From NCBI GenBank assembly GCA_007131535.1, contig SLQI01000268.1:1-10330 (forward strand): DNA of 10,330 nucleotides, read 5' to 3'. Below the pieces are notes generated by a model that had not been told where the DNA came from, did no database searches, and saw nothing but the letters and a program-made list of their open reading frames with translations. Positions 1-6,039 of the stretch are shown here, one piece after another (position 1 is the first letter of the stretch; every line of letters begins with the position of its first letter). The stretch comes from Balneolales bacterium (lineage in GTDB: Bacteria; Bacteroidota; Rhodothermia; Balneolales; Natronogracilivirgulaceae). Position numbers and translations under genes: made by a program.

Positions 1-2
1 CA

Positions 3-644
3 GAGCGAAAAAAATACATGGAGAAGCTGGATAAGTCACTCAGGGAAAAGGATACGCTATTAGCAGAAATTCATCACCGGGTTAAAAACAATCTCGCCAT
101 TATTTCAAGTTTGATAGAGCTGCATAAAAAAGATCACACTGAAGAAATCCAGGCAACGCTCAAAGATCTTCAGGCCCGTATTAAAACCATAGCGCTGGTA
201 CACGAAAAGCTTTATCAAACGGATTCATTCGGGGGTGTGGAATTATCCGATTACATAAATGAACTCGTAGACCTTGTATCTGACACCCTCACTCCGGATG
301 ATAAACGAATAACGATCAAACGGGACTTCGAAAAAATAAAGTTCGACCTGACCAATGCTGTTTCATTTGGGCTGATATGTAACGAGTTGATCAGTAATGC
401 CTATAAACACGCATTTACTAATCGAAATGAAGGTAAAATCCATCTCGTTCTTAACAAAGACGGTAAACAAGGCATCTTTTCAGTAATGGACAACGGCACC
501 GGGCTCCCGGAGGATTTTTCAATTAAAAAAGGAGGATCCCTTGGGATGATTCTTGTTGACAACCTTGCAAAGCAGCTTAACGGAGAGCTCTCCGTACACG
601 CCAATGGGTGGACTGAGTTCCGCGTAACGTTTCAGGTGGAGTAG
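3..644 (+). CDS. Sensor histidine kinase, C-terminal part (HisKA_2/HATPase_c), 5' end outside window
   Basis: Autophosphorylating kinase end of a two-component sensor. Numbering from the ATG at 18, the phosphoacceptor H-box is AEIHHRVKNN (residues 16-25; the first His, 19, is the likely phosphate acceptor), typical of the HisKA_2 family. The ATPase domain follows, with N-box NELISNAYKHAF (122-133), G1 box DNGTGLP (158-164) and G2 segment GGSLGM (172-177), ending in TEFRVTFQVE. All ATP-binding elements are present. The frame stays open upstream of the ATG to the window edge (codons for E-R-K-K-Y), so that ATG is probably internal and a sensory region (PAS, GAF or membrane segments are usual in this family) lies outside. 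The signal is unknown. It converges on proC with 7 bp between stop codons, and no response regulator is visible. Nothing links it to the amino acid genes. Confidence 0.9.
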   Translation, partial: ERKKYMEKLDKSLREKDTLLAEIHHRVKNNLAIISSLIELHKKDHTEEIQATLKDLQARIKTIALVHEKLYQTDSFGGVELSDYINELVDLVSDTLTPDDKRITIKRDFEKIKFDLTNAVSFGLICNELISNAYKHAFTNRNEGKIHLVLNKDGKQGIFSVMDNGTGLPEDFSIKKGGSLGMILVDNLAKQLNGELSVHANGWTEFRVTFQVE

Positions 645-651
645 TTCGGCC

Positions 652-1461
652 TCACCCCAACTCTCCGGCCCGTTTGGCAGCTTCGGTTACCGCTTTGATC
701 AACGTAACTCTCAATCCACCTTCTTCCAGTTTTAGGAGCCCGTCAACTGTACATCCGGCCGGCGTGGTGACATCGTCCTTCAACACAGCGGGGTGTTTGC
801 CGTTTTTGCCAACCATCGTAGCCGCGCCAAGGCAGGCCTGAGCCACCAGACGGGTAGATGCATCCCGCGGCAGACCACATTTCACGCCGCCTTCGGCCAG
901 GGCTTCAATGATCACATAAATAAAAGCCGGGCTGCTGGCGCTCAGTCCGGTAACCGCGTCAAAGTGTTTTTCGTCGAGAATTTCGGTTTCACCAACTGCA
1001 TCAAACAGGGTTCGGGCGGTTTTTAAGTGATTACCGGTAGTGTGACTACCCGCAGCCAATACCGTCATTCCGGCACCGACCTGGCATGGAGTATTCGGCA
1101 TAGCCCGGATTACCGGAACCTCTTTTTGCAGAAACCGTTCCAGCTTTTCGATGCGAACCCCGGCCATGATCGAGATCACCAGGGTCTGTTCGCCGAGCTG
1201 ATCCCGGAATGACGCTATTACTTCTTCAGCATTTTGGGGTTTGGTGCAGAGAATGACAATATCAGCGCCGGTAACGGCTTCAGCATTATCACTGCCACCC
1301 CGTATACCGTATTGATCCCGGAACAGGGAGATTCGCTTTTCATTCGGGTCACTTATTTTCAGATTGCCGGTCTGGATGGTTTCGGTAGAAATCAACCGGG
1401 AAGCCAGCGTTTCCCCCATGGTTCCGGCCCCGATGATGGTCAGGTTGAGGTTAGGTTTCAA
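652..1461 (-). CDS. proC: Pyrroline-5-carboxylate reductase
   Basis: Last step of proline synthesis: NAD(P)H-dependent reduction of 1-pyrroline-5-carboxylate in the cytoplasm. The 269 residues match the family's length. An N-terminal Rossmann motif GAGTMG (11-16) is followed by CTKPQ (72-76), AMPNTPCQVGAGMT (120-133) and the family signature LKDDVTTPAGCTVDGL (227-242). The usual SGSGPA segment reads SASSPA (174-179), a mild deviation. The start is uncertain: the frame closes at a TAA just upstream and holds no ATG before the Rossmann fold, leaving TTG at 1461 (or an ATT one codon earlier). No SD sequence precedes it. It lies 124 bp behind leuB, past a hairpin, so it may be a separate unit or a tail of the BCAA cluster. 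It has no enzymatic link to leucine synthesis. Confidence 0.93.
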   Translation of the reverse strand: MKPNLNLTIIGAGTMGETLASRLISTETIQTGNLKISDPNEKRISLFRDQYGIRGGSDNAEAVTGADIVILCTKPQNAEEVIASFRDQLGEQTLVISIMAGVRIEKLERFLQKEVPVIRAMPNTPCQVGAGMTVLAAGSHTTGNHLKTARTLFDAVGETEILDEKHFDAVTGLSASSPAFIYVIIEALAEGGVKCGLPRDASTRLVAQACLGAATMVGKNGKHPAVLKDDVTTPAGCTVDGLLKLEEGGLRVTLIKAVTEAAKRAGELG

Positions 1462-1480
1462 AATGTTAGGGTGAGGTTAA
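1439..1480. repeat. Short imperfect direct repeat spanning the proC start
   Basis: Two 16-bp copies, at 1439-1454 and 1465-1480, match at 13 of 16 positions (core TGAGGTTA on the plus strand). The first lies inside the N-terminal codons of proC and the second just upstream of its TTG start. It is short and could be chance, but it shares the G/T-rich, short-unit style of the larger arrays elsewhere in the window. Confidence 0.4.
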
Positions 1481-1490
1481 TGTCAATGCT

Positions 1491-1532
1491 GAATATATCA
1501 AACAGGAAACGGCTGCTCCTGTTTGATTATTC
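1491..1532. terminator. Strong hairpin between leuB and proC, possible transcript end or processing site
   Basis: The arms ATCAAACAGGA (1497-1507) and TCCTGTTTGAT (1517-1527) are perfect reverse complements around a 9-nt loop. The stem extends to 16 bp through GAATA/TATTC with one bulged T at 1496. It lies 54 nt past the leuB stop and 29 nt before the proC start, where a terminator or mRNA 3'-end stabiliser for the BCAA cluster would sit. Neither strand carries a run of T after it, so it is not a canonical Rho-independent terminator. A dyad operator is an alternative, though 11-bp arms with a 9-nt loop fit an RNA hairpin better. Confidence 0.55.
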
Positions 1533-1585
1533 AATAATTGAAAATTGATAGGTATTTGTGATTTGCCGTTTGGTAACCTGAAATT

Positions 1586-2683
1586 TCAAGTAGATACCGT
1601 TTTTATCTTACTCATCACTTCAATGACCCGATCGGTCATCTCCGTTGTGCCTAAAACCGTGTCATTTTCATCAGCAAGATCGGCACAGCGATAACCCTGA
1701 CGGATAACTTCCTCAATGGCCTTTTCTATCGCATCAGCCGCATCTGCTTCATTGAGTGTATAACGCAGCATCATAGCCACCGATTGAATAGCTGCAAGCG
1801 GATTGGCAAGGTTTCTTCCTGCGATATCAGGAGCGGAACCGTGCACAGGTTCGTATAAACCATTGCCCTCACCCAGACTTGCGGAGGGCAGCAGTCCGAT
1901 CGAGCCACTCAACATCGCCGCTTCATCACTCAGGATATCTCCGAACATATTTTCAGTCAGTATGACATCAAATTCGGCCGGGCGGTTAATGAGCTGCATG
2001 GCGCAATTATCCACCAGGATATGTTCAAGCTCCACATCGGGATATTCCTCAGCAACTTCATTTACTACATCACGCCACAGTCGGGAACTGCTCAGCACAT
2101 TCGCTTTATCTACGGATGCAACTTTGCCTCTCCGCTTTCGGGCCATTTCAAAACCCCTGCGGGCAATTCTACGGATTTCATCTTCATCATAAGCCATGGT
2201 ATCCACAGCCCGCCGTTTGCCGTTTTCATCCTTCGATTCGCCTTTGGGCTGACCAAAATAAAGGCCGCCTGTCAATTCTCGTACCACCAGTACATCGACG
2301 CCTTCAAGGCGATTCTCTTTCAGAGGCGAGTATTTTTCAAGACCGGGGTAGATGGTAACAGGACGCAGGTTGGCATAAACGCCCATTGCTTTCCGGAGTC
2401 CCAGTAAACCGGATTCCGGCCTGTCGGCGCCGGCAAGATGATCCCATTGGGGTCCGCCCACCGCACCCAGAAACACCGCATCGGCAGATTTGCAGGCATT
2501 CAGGGTTTCATCGGTAGCCGGAGTTCCATGGCGGTCATAACTCGTTCCGCCGACATCATGAGATTCCAGGTTGATCGAAAATCCATGCTGCTTTGCAACA
2601 GCATTTAAAACGTTAACAGCGGATTCCGTAACTTCGGCTCCGATGCCGTCACCGGGTAGTACTACAATATTATATTCGGGCAT
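1586..2683 (-). CDS. leuB: 3-isopropylmalate dehydrogenase
   Basis: Oxidative decarboxylation of 3-isopropylmalate with NAD+ to 2-oxoisocaproate (leucine). By family knowledge it can also process 3-methylmalate in the citramalate route to 2-oxobutyrate. The 365 residues match the family. Visible are LPGDGIGAE (9-17), the LeuB-specific loop RELTGGLYFG (135-144), VDKANVL with catalytic Lys193, LVDNCAM with Asp226, the isocitrate/isopropylmalate dehydrogenase signature starting NMFGDILSDEA (245-255), and the NAD-binding EPVHGSAPDIAGR (278-290). The reading frame runs 16 codons further upstream into leuD, but the ATG at 2683 begins at MPEYNIVV, where the fold starts, and lies 1 nt after the leuD TGA. 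This implies translational coupling with its pathway partner. No SD sequence is visible. Confidence 0.97.
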   Translation of the reverse strand: MPEYNIVVLPGDGIGAEVTESAVNVLNAVAKQHGFSINLESHDVGGTSYDRHGTPATDETLNACKSADAVFLGAVGGPQWDHLAGADRPESGLLGLRKAMGVYANLRPVTIYPGLEKYSPLKENRLEGVDVLVVRELTGGLYFGQPKGESKDENGKRRAVDTMAYDEDEIRRIARRGFEMARKRRGKVASVDKANVLSSSRLWRDVVNEVAEEYPDVELEHILVDNCAMQLINRPAEFDVILTENMFGDILSDEAAMLSGSIGLLPSASLGEGNGLYEPVHGSAPDIAGRNLANPLAAIQSVAMMLRYTLNEADAADAIEKAIEEVIRQGYRCADLADENDTVLGTTEMTDRVIEVMSKIKTVST

Positions 2684-2684
2684 T

Positions 2685-3242
2685 TCAGAACATGTTGTTT
2701 TGACGTGCATATTCAAAGATGCCGCCGGCATCCACGATGTGAGCTACTTCACCAAGTTCGAGAAGTTCGAATTCCTCACCGGTTCGCTCATTGATCATTT
2801 TGTTATTATCCCGGTCAATCCAGGCTGTATCCCCGGTATTAAAATGTTCGGTGAGGTCTCCGCGGCTTTCGATCGGCACGACAAATCCGCCGTCGACCGC
2901 ATTACGGTAAAAAATCCGGGCATAGGAAGGTGAAACTACCGCTTTCACTCCGGCTTGCTGCAGAGCAAACGGAGCGTGTTCACGGGATGATCCACAGCCA
3001 AAATTTCTCCCCGCTACGATGATATCAAATTCGGATTCAAACTGATCTTCCGGAGTAAACGGAATGCCGCCATCCGGCAGACCCGACTGCTCATCCGGTA
3101 CCCCGGAAAGCGCGTAGCGCCCGTAAAACTTTTTCTCCTCCGGATCTTCCAAACTGTACATCAGATGTCCCGCCGGGATGATCTGATCGGTATCAATATT
3201 ATCCCCGAGGACGAAGACTTTGCCTTTGATTGTGTTGGACAT
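2685..3242 (-). CDS. leuD: 3-isopropylmalate dehydratase small subunit
   Basis: Swivel-domain subunit that pairs with LeuC to isomerise 2-isopropylmalate to 3-isopropylmalate, and probably citramalate to 3-methylmalate. It has 185 residues. DNIDTDQIIPA (14-24) opens the domain, and GRNFGCGSSREHAP (78-91) is the substrate-binding serine loop. The specificity loop near 26-30 reads HLMYS. As I recall, homoaconitase-type small subunits carry an arginine in a YLRT-like loop here, so the hydrophobic version fits isopropylmalate or citramalate. The form of the active loop resembles the archaeal-type (LeuD2) branch more than the E. coli one. The ATG at 3242 follows a 35-nt A/C-rich leader without SD. 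The stop is 1 nt before the leuB start. Confidence 0.96.
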   Translation of the reverse strand: MSNTIKGKVFVLGDNIDTDQIIPAGHLMYSLEDPEEKKFYGRYALSGVPDEQSGLPDGGIPFTPEDQFESEFDIIVAGRNFGCGSSREHAPFALQQAGVKAVVSPSYARIFYRNAVDGGFVVPIESRGDLTEHFNTGDTAWIDRDNNKMINERTGEEFELLELGEVAHIVDAGGIFEYARQNNMF

Positions 3243-3277
3243 GTTGGTTGTTCGTAAATTGTTAATGTTTGTCTATC
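3243..3277 (-). promoter_or_regulatory. A/C-rich, SD-less leader of leuD
   Basis: Read on the minus strand, the 35 nt before the leuD ATG are A/C-rich with few G (for example GAACAACCAAC directly before the ATG) and contain no AGGAGG-like site. An unstructured leader of this kind fits SD-independent initiation known in Bacteroidota-like bacteria. The role is inferred from composition only. Confidence 0.35.
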
Positions 3278-3360
3278 AGGTAATTAAGGTAATTAAGGTA
3301 ATTGGGTAATTCGGTGTATAGCTGCCTTAATTACCTTAATCCCTCAATTCCTTAATCCCT
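3278..3360. repeat. A/T-rich inverted array of 8-9 bp units, leuC/leuD gap (copy A)
   Basis: The left arm (3278-3314) is a tandem run of units such as GGTAATTAA and GGTAATTG. The right arm (about 3324-3360) is the same unit inverted (CCTTAATTA, CCCTCAATT and variants). The arms face each other over a loop of about 10 nt and can fold into one long imperfect A/T-rich hairpin. The right arm ends inside the leuC stop codon (TAG at 3359-3361). Downstream genes must still be transcribed, so a full terminator is unlikely. Related copies occupy two other gaps in this window. Confidence 0.85.
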
Positions 3361-4678
3361 AAACCGCATCCGCCATCGGAGTTCCCTCAGTGAGGTACTC
3401 GCGCGGGTCGGTAATTTTACCGGTGATTGCGGATGAGGCAACGGTATAGGGTGAGGCCAGGTAAACCGAGGCCTGCTTGGATCCCATCCGACCGGGGAAG
3501 TTGCGGTTAGTGGTGGAAATGCAGACTTCCTGACCGTTGAGCCGGCCGAAGGTATCGGGCGGACCACCGAGACAGGCAGCGCAGGAGGCGTCACCGATTT
3601 TTGCGCCGGCTTCCTCAAAGATGCTCCATAGGGTTTGCCCGTCAATGGTAATGGTTTTGAGATCGCGGGTGATCTCGGTAGTTGCCGGTACCACGTAGGT
3701 ATCCAGTTTTACGGTTTTGCCTTTCAGAATGCGGGCGGCGGCAACAAAATCGGAAGTTTTACCTCCGGTGCAGGACCCGATATAGGCACGGGTAAGCTCG
3801 GTACCGGCGACTTCTTCGACCGTTGCCTTGTTATCCGGGGAGTGCGGTTTAGCCACCATGGGCAGCAAATCCTCACACTGGTATCTGCGCACGCTGTGGT
3901 AGCGGGCGTCAGTATCACCGAAAACCGGTTCAAACTGGGCGCTGGTGCGCTGTCGGACATAATCATAAGTCACTTCATCCGGTTCAATCACTCCGTTTTT
4001 ACCACCTGCTTCAATAACCATGTTGGTCATCGTCATCCGGGACTCCATATCCAGGTTCATGATCCCGTCTCCGGCGAATTCCATGGTACGGTAGGTAGCG
4101 CCATCCACGCCGATATCTCCGATAATCTGGAGAATCAGATCCTTGGCCATCACATAGGGCGGGATTTCGCCTTCAAAAATGAATTTCATTGTCTCGGGCA
4201 CTTTTACCCATAGTTTGCCGGTGCCCATGATGAATGCAGCATCAGTATTGCCAATGCCGGTGGCGAACTGTCCGAAAGCGCCGGCATTACAGGTGTGCGA
4301 ATCGGTTCCGAACAGAACTTCACCGGGCCGGGTAAACCCTTCTTCGGGTAACGCAATGTGACAGACGCCCTTATAGTCTTCGCCGCCCACATCATAATAG
4401 TACGGCAACTGTTGTTCGGAAGCGAATTTCCGAAGCAGGTCTACATTACGATTGGCGTAATAGTCATTGGTGTGGATGAAATGATCCGGGATGATCACCA
4501 GCCGGTTTTTATCCCAAACCGGCGCATTTTGCCCGAATTGTTTTTTAAAAATATCAATGGCCGGCGGACCGCACACATCGTGGGTCATCAGAATGTCCAC
4601 ATCCACCCAGATGTTTTCACCTGCCTCTACGGACTTCCGGCCCGCGGCTTTTGCGAGAATTTTTTCAGTGAGATTCAT
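3359..4678 (-). CDS. leuC: 3-isopropylmalate dehydratase large subunit
   Basis: Iron-sulfur subunit of isopropylmalate isomerase (aconitase superfamily). It acts with LeuD on 2-isopropylmalate and, given cimA in the cluster, probably on citramalate. It has 439 residues, somewhat shorter than the E. coli form. The three expected [4Fe-4S] ligands are visible: Cys303 in IGSCTGGK, and Cys366 and Cys369 in ASCAACLGGP. Other aconitase-family landmarks are TDSHTCNAGAFG (125-136) and NRNFPGRMGS (391-400). The CTGG and NFPGRMG variants fit the separate-subunit LeuC/homoaconitase-like branch. The ATG at 4678 sits behind an A/C-rich leader without SD. The TAG stop merges into repeat copy A. It is 149 bp from leuA, a gap filled by repeat copy B. 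Confidence 0.96.
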   Translation of the reverse strand: MNLTEKILAKAAGRKSVEAGENIWVDVDILMTHDVCGPPAIDIFKKQFGQNAPVWDKNRLVIIPDHFIHTNDYYANRNVDLLRKFASEQQLPYYYDVGGEDYKGVCHIALPEEGFTRPGEVLFGTDSHTCNAGAFGQFATGIGNTDAAFIMGTGKLWVKVPETMKFIFEGEIPPYVMAKDLILQIIGDIGVDGATYRTMEFAGDGIMNLDMESRMTMTNMVIEAGGKNGVIEPDEVTYDYVRQRTSAQFEPVFGDTDARYHSVRRYQCEDLLPMVAKPHSPDNKATVEEVAGTELTRAYIGSCTGGKTSDFVAAARILKGKTVKLDTYVVPATTEITRDLKTITIDGQTLWSIFEEAGAKIGDASCAACLGGPPDTFGRLNGQEVCISTTNRNFPGRMGSKQASVYLASPYTVASSAITGKITDPREYLTEGTPMADAV

Positions 4679-4716
4679 TATGTATGTTTGGCTGTTGTTG
4701 AATTTGGTTTTTTTAT
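4679..4716 (-). promoter_or_regulatory. A/C-rich, SD-less leader of leuC
   Basis: On the minus strand the 38 nt before the leuC ATG are A/C-rich with a single G (ATTCAACAACAGCCAAAC is typical) and have no SD sequence. It lies between the repeat hairpin and the start codon, as in the leuD and ilvC leaders. Function is inferred from composition. Confidence 0.35.
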
Positions 4717-4830
4717 GGGAGGGTTAAGGAATTGAGGTAATTAAGGTAAATGAGGTAATTGGTTCATGGCCAAAAGGCTGCTGAAAGTCCCAATTACCTT
4801 AATTCCCTAATCCCTCAATTACCTAATCTA
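4717..4830. repeat. A/T-rich inverted array of 8-9 bp units, leuA/leuC gap (copy B)
   Basis: The left arm (4717-4762) carries variants of GGTAATTAA/GGTAATTGA. The right arm (4789-4830) carries their reverse complements. The arms pair over about 40 bp with a few mismatches. The 26-nt centre is itself foldable: TTCA (4763-4766) pairs with TGAA (4782-4785), and GCC pairs with GGC around AAAA. The right arm runs into the leuA TAG (4828-4830). Reading on in the leuA frame, the array supplies further stops 3 and 7 codons later. Same family as copies A and C, but clearly diverged. Confidence 0.85.
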
Positions 4831-6039
4831 CTCCTCCCTATTCAGCATGTTCTGCATGTTATTCTGGACAAACTCGTCACCAAGTTCGGTTACTCCGTTG
4901 GTGGAGAGGTATATCAGGTCCTGATCGCTGACGATTTTTTTGCGGTCGCAGATGGAGATGAAGCCATCGTAGACACGGTCCAGTTCTTCACGGGTAAATG
5001 TGAACCCGAGTTGTTCAAGTCGGTGGTTGAGCGCTTTGCGCCCTGAGTGTTTTCCAAGCACGATATCGTTTCCTTTCTTTCCTATAGTTCCGGGGGTCAT
5101 GATTTCGTAGGTGAGGGGGTTACTGAGTACCCCGTGTTGATGAATACCTGCTTCATGGCTAAAGGCATTCTTCCCGACTACGGCCTTGTTGGCCTGTAAC
5201 TGCTGACCGGTAATTTCGATCAGCGTCTGGCTGGCCGGGTAGATGTACTGGTGATTCAAGTCGGTATGGCATTCGAATTGATTCTGCCGGGTATGAATCG
5301 CCATAGCCAGCTCTTCCAGCGATGCGTTGCCGGCGCGTTCTCCTATTCCGTTGATGGTGCATTCAACCTGATCGGCACCGTTTTGAATGGCCATCAGTGA
5401 ATTGGCAACCGCCAGACCGAGATCGTTATGGCAGTGAACACTGATATTGATTTTGTCCCCGCCGGGGACTCGTTTGCGAATATCGGCGATAAGCTGACCG
5501 AACTCCCAGGGAACCCCATAACCGACCGTGTCCGGAATGTTTATGGTTGAAGCCCCGGCCTCCACAGCGGCGTGGATCACTTCAAACAGAAACTCGGGGT
5601 CGGTGCGGGTGGCATCTTCGGCGGAAAACTCCACATCATCGCACCAGCTTCTGGCATGGCGAACGGCTTTATCCGCTTCGGCAAGCACCTCTTGGCGGTT
5701 CATTTTGAGCTTGTGCTCCATGTGGATATCCGAGGTGGCAATAAAAGTGTGGATACGCCCTTTTTTAGCGGGAGCAACAGCTTCACCTGCACGGTCTATA
5801 TCCTCTTCCCGAGTTCGTGCGAGACCGGCCACCGCAGCGTTTTCTACAGTTTCAGCAACGGCTTTGACCGCTTCAAAATCACCCTGAGAGCAAATGGGAA
5901 ATCCGGCTTCGATAACATCAACCCCGAGTAGGTCCAGTTGAGCAGCCATTCGGAGTTTTTCATTCATGTTCATCCCGAAACCGGGCGCTTGTTCTCCGTC
6001 TCGCAACGTCGTATCGAAAATGGTGATTGGCTTACTCAT
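4828..6039 (-). CDS. leuA: 2-isopropylmalate synthase, short form lacking the C-terminal regulatory domain
   Basis: Condenses acetyl-CoA with 2-oxoisovalerate, the committed step to leucine. The frame extends 42 codons upstream inside cimA, but the ATG at 6039 opens MSKPITIFDTTLRDGEQAPG and forms an ATGA overlap with the cimA stop, so 403 residues is the best call. The TIM-barrel carries TLRDGEQ (11-17), HCHND metal ligands (202-206), GIGERAGN (231-238) and HEAGIHQHGV (295-304). The helical subdomain HSGRKALNHRLEQLGF (331-346) favours LeuA over homocitrate or citramalate synthase. The protein ends near NMLNREE soon after the second subdomain. The roughly 120-residue LeuA dimer domain that binds leucine in long forms is absent, with no remnant before leuC. 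Short LeuA proteins are known in Bacteroidota-like bacteria. Confidence 0.94.
   Translation of the reverse strand: MSKPITIFDTTLRDGEQAPGFGMNMNEKLRMAAQLDLLGVDVIEAGFPICSQGDFEAVKAVAETVENAAVAGLARTREEDIDRAGEAVAPAKKGRIHTFIATSDIHMEHKLKMNRQEVLAEADKAVRHARSWCDDVEFSAEDATRTDPEFLFEVIHAAVEAGASTINIPDTVGYGVPWEFGQLIADIRKRVPGGDKINISVHCHNDLGLAVANSLMAIQNGADQVECTINGIGERAGNASLEELAMAIHTRQNQFECHTDLNHQYIYPASQTLIEITGQQLQANKAVVGKNAFSHEAGIHQHGVLSNPLTYEIMTPGTIGKKGNDIVLGKHSGRKALNHRLEQLGFTFTREELDRVYDGFISICDRKKIVSDQDLIYLSTNGVTELGDEFVQNNMQNMLNREE

Noticed and set aside
1462..1585. Dedicated proC promoter
   Set aside because: No convincing -35/-10 pair or Bacteroidota-type -33/-7 pair could be placed with normal spacing.
2684..2731. 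16-codon upstream extension of leuB
   Set aside because: It overlaps the leuD end; the ATG at 2683, 1 nt after the leuD stop, matches the family N-terminus.
3278..3360. A/T-rich arrays as CRISPR or as Rho-independent terminators
   Set aside because: Units are 8-9 bp with no spacers, so not CRISPR. Stems are A/T-rich with no U-tract and essential pathway genes lie downstream, so not simple terminators.
3635..4213. Long plus-strand frame of 192 codons antisense to leuC
   Set aside because: It is the complement of a well-supported leuC with shadow codon composition and no recognisable motif; the same holds for the 203-codon frame at 7804-8415 opposite ilvC.
4678..4830. Frameshifted remnant of a LeuA C-terminal domain after the leuA stop
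   Set aside because: The gap holds only repeat B and the leuC leader; no frame shows dimer-domain residues.
4759..5046. Plus-strand reading frame of 95 codons over repeat B and the leuA end
   Set aside because: It is repeat translation (NYLNSLIPQLPN) joined to the antisense of leuA; no domain and no start signal.
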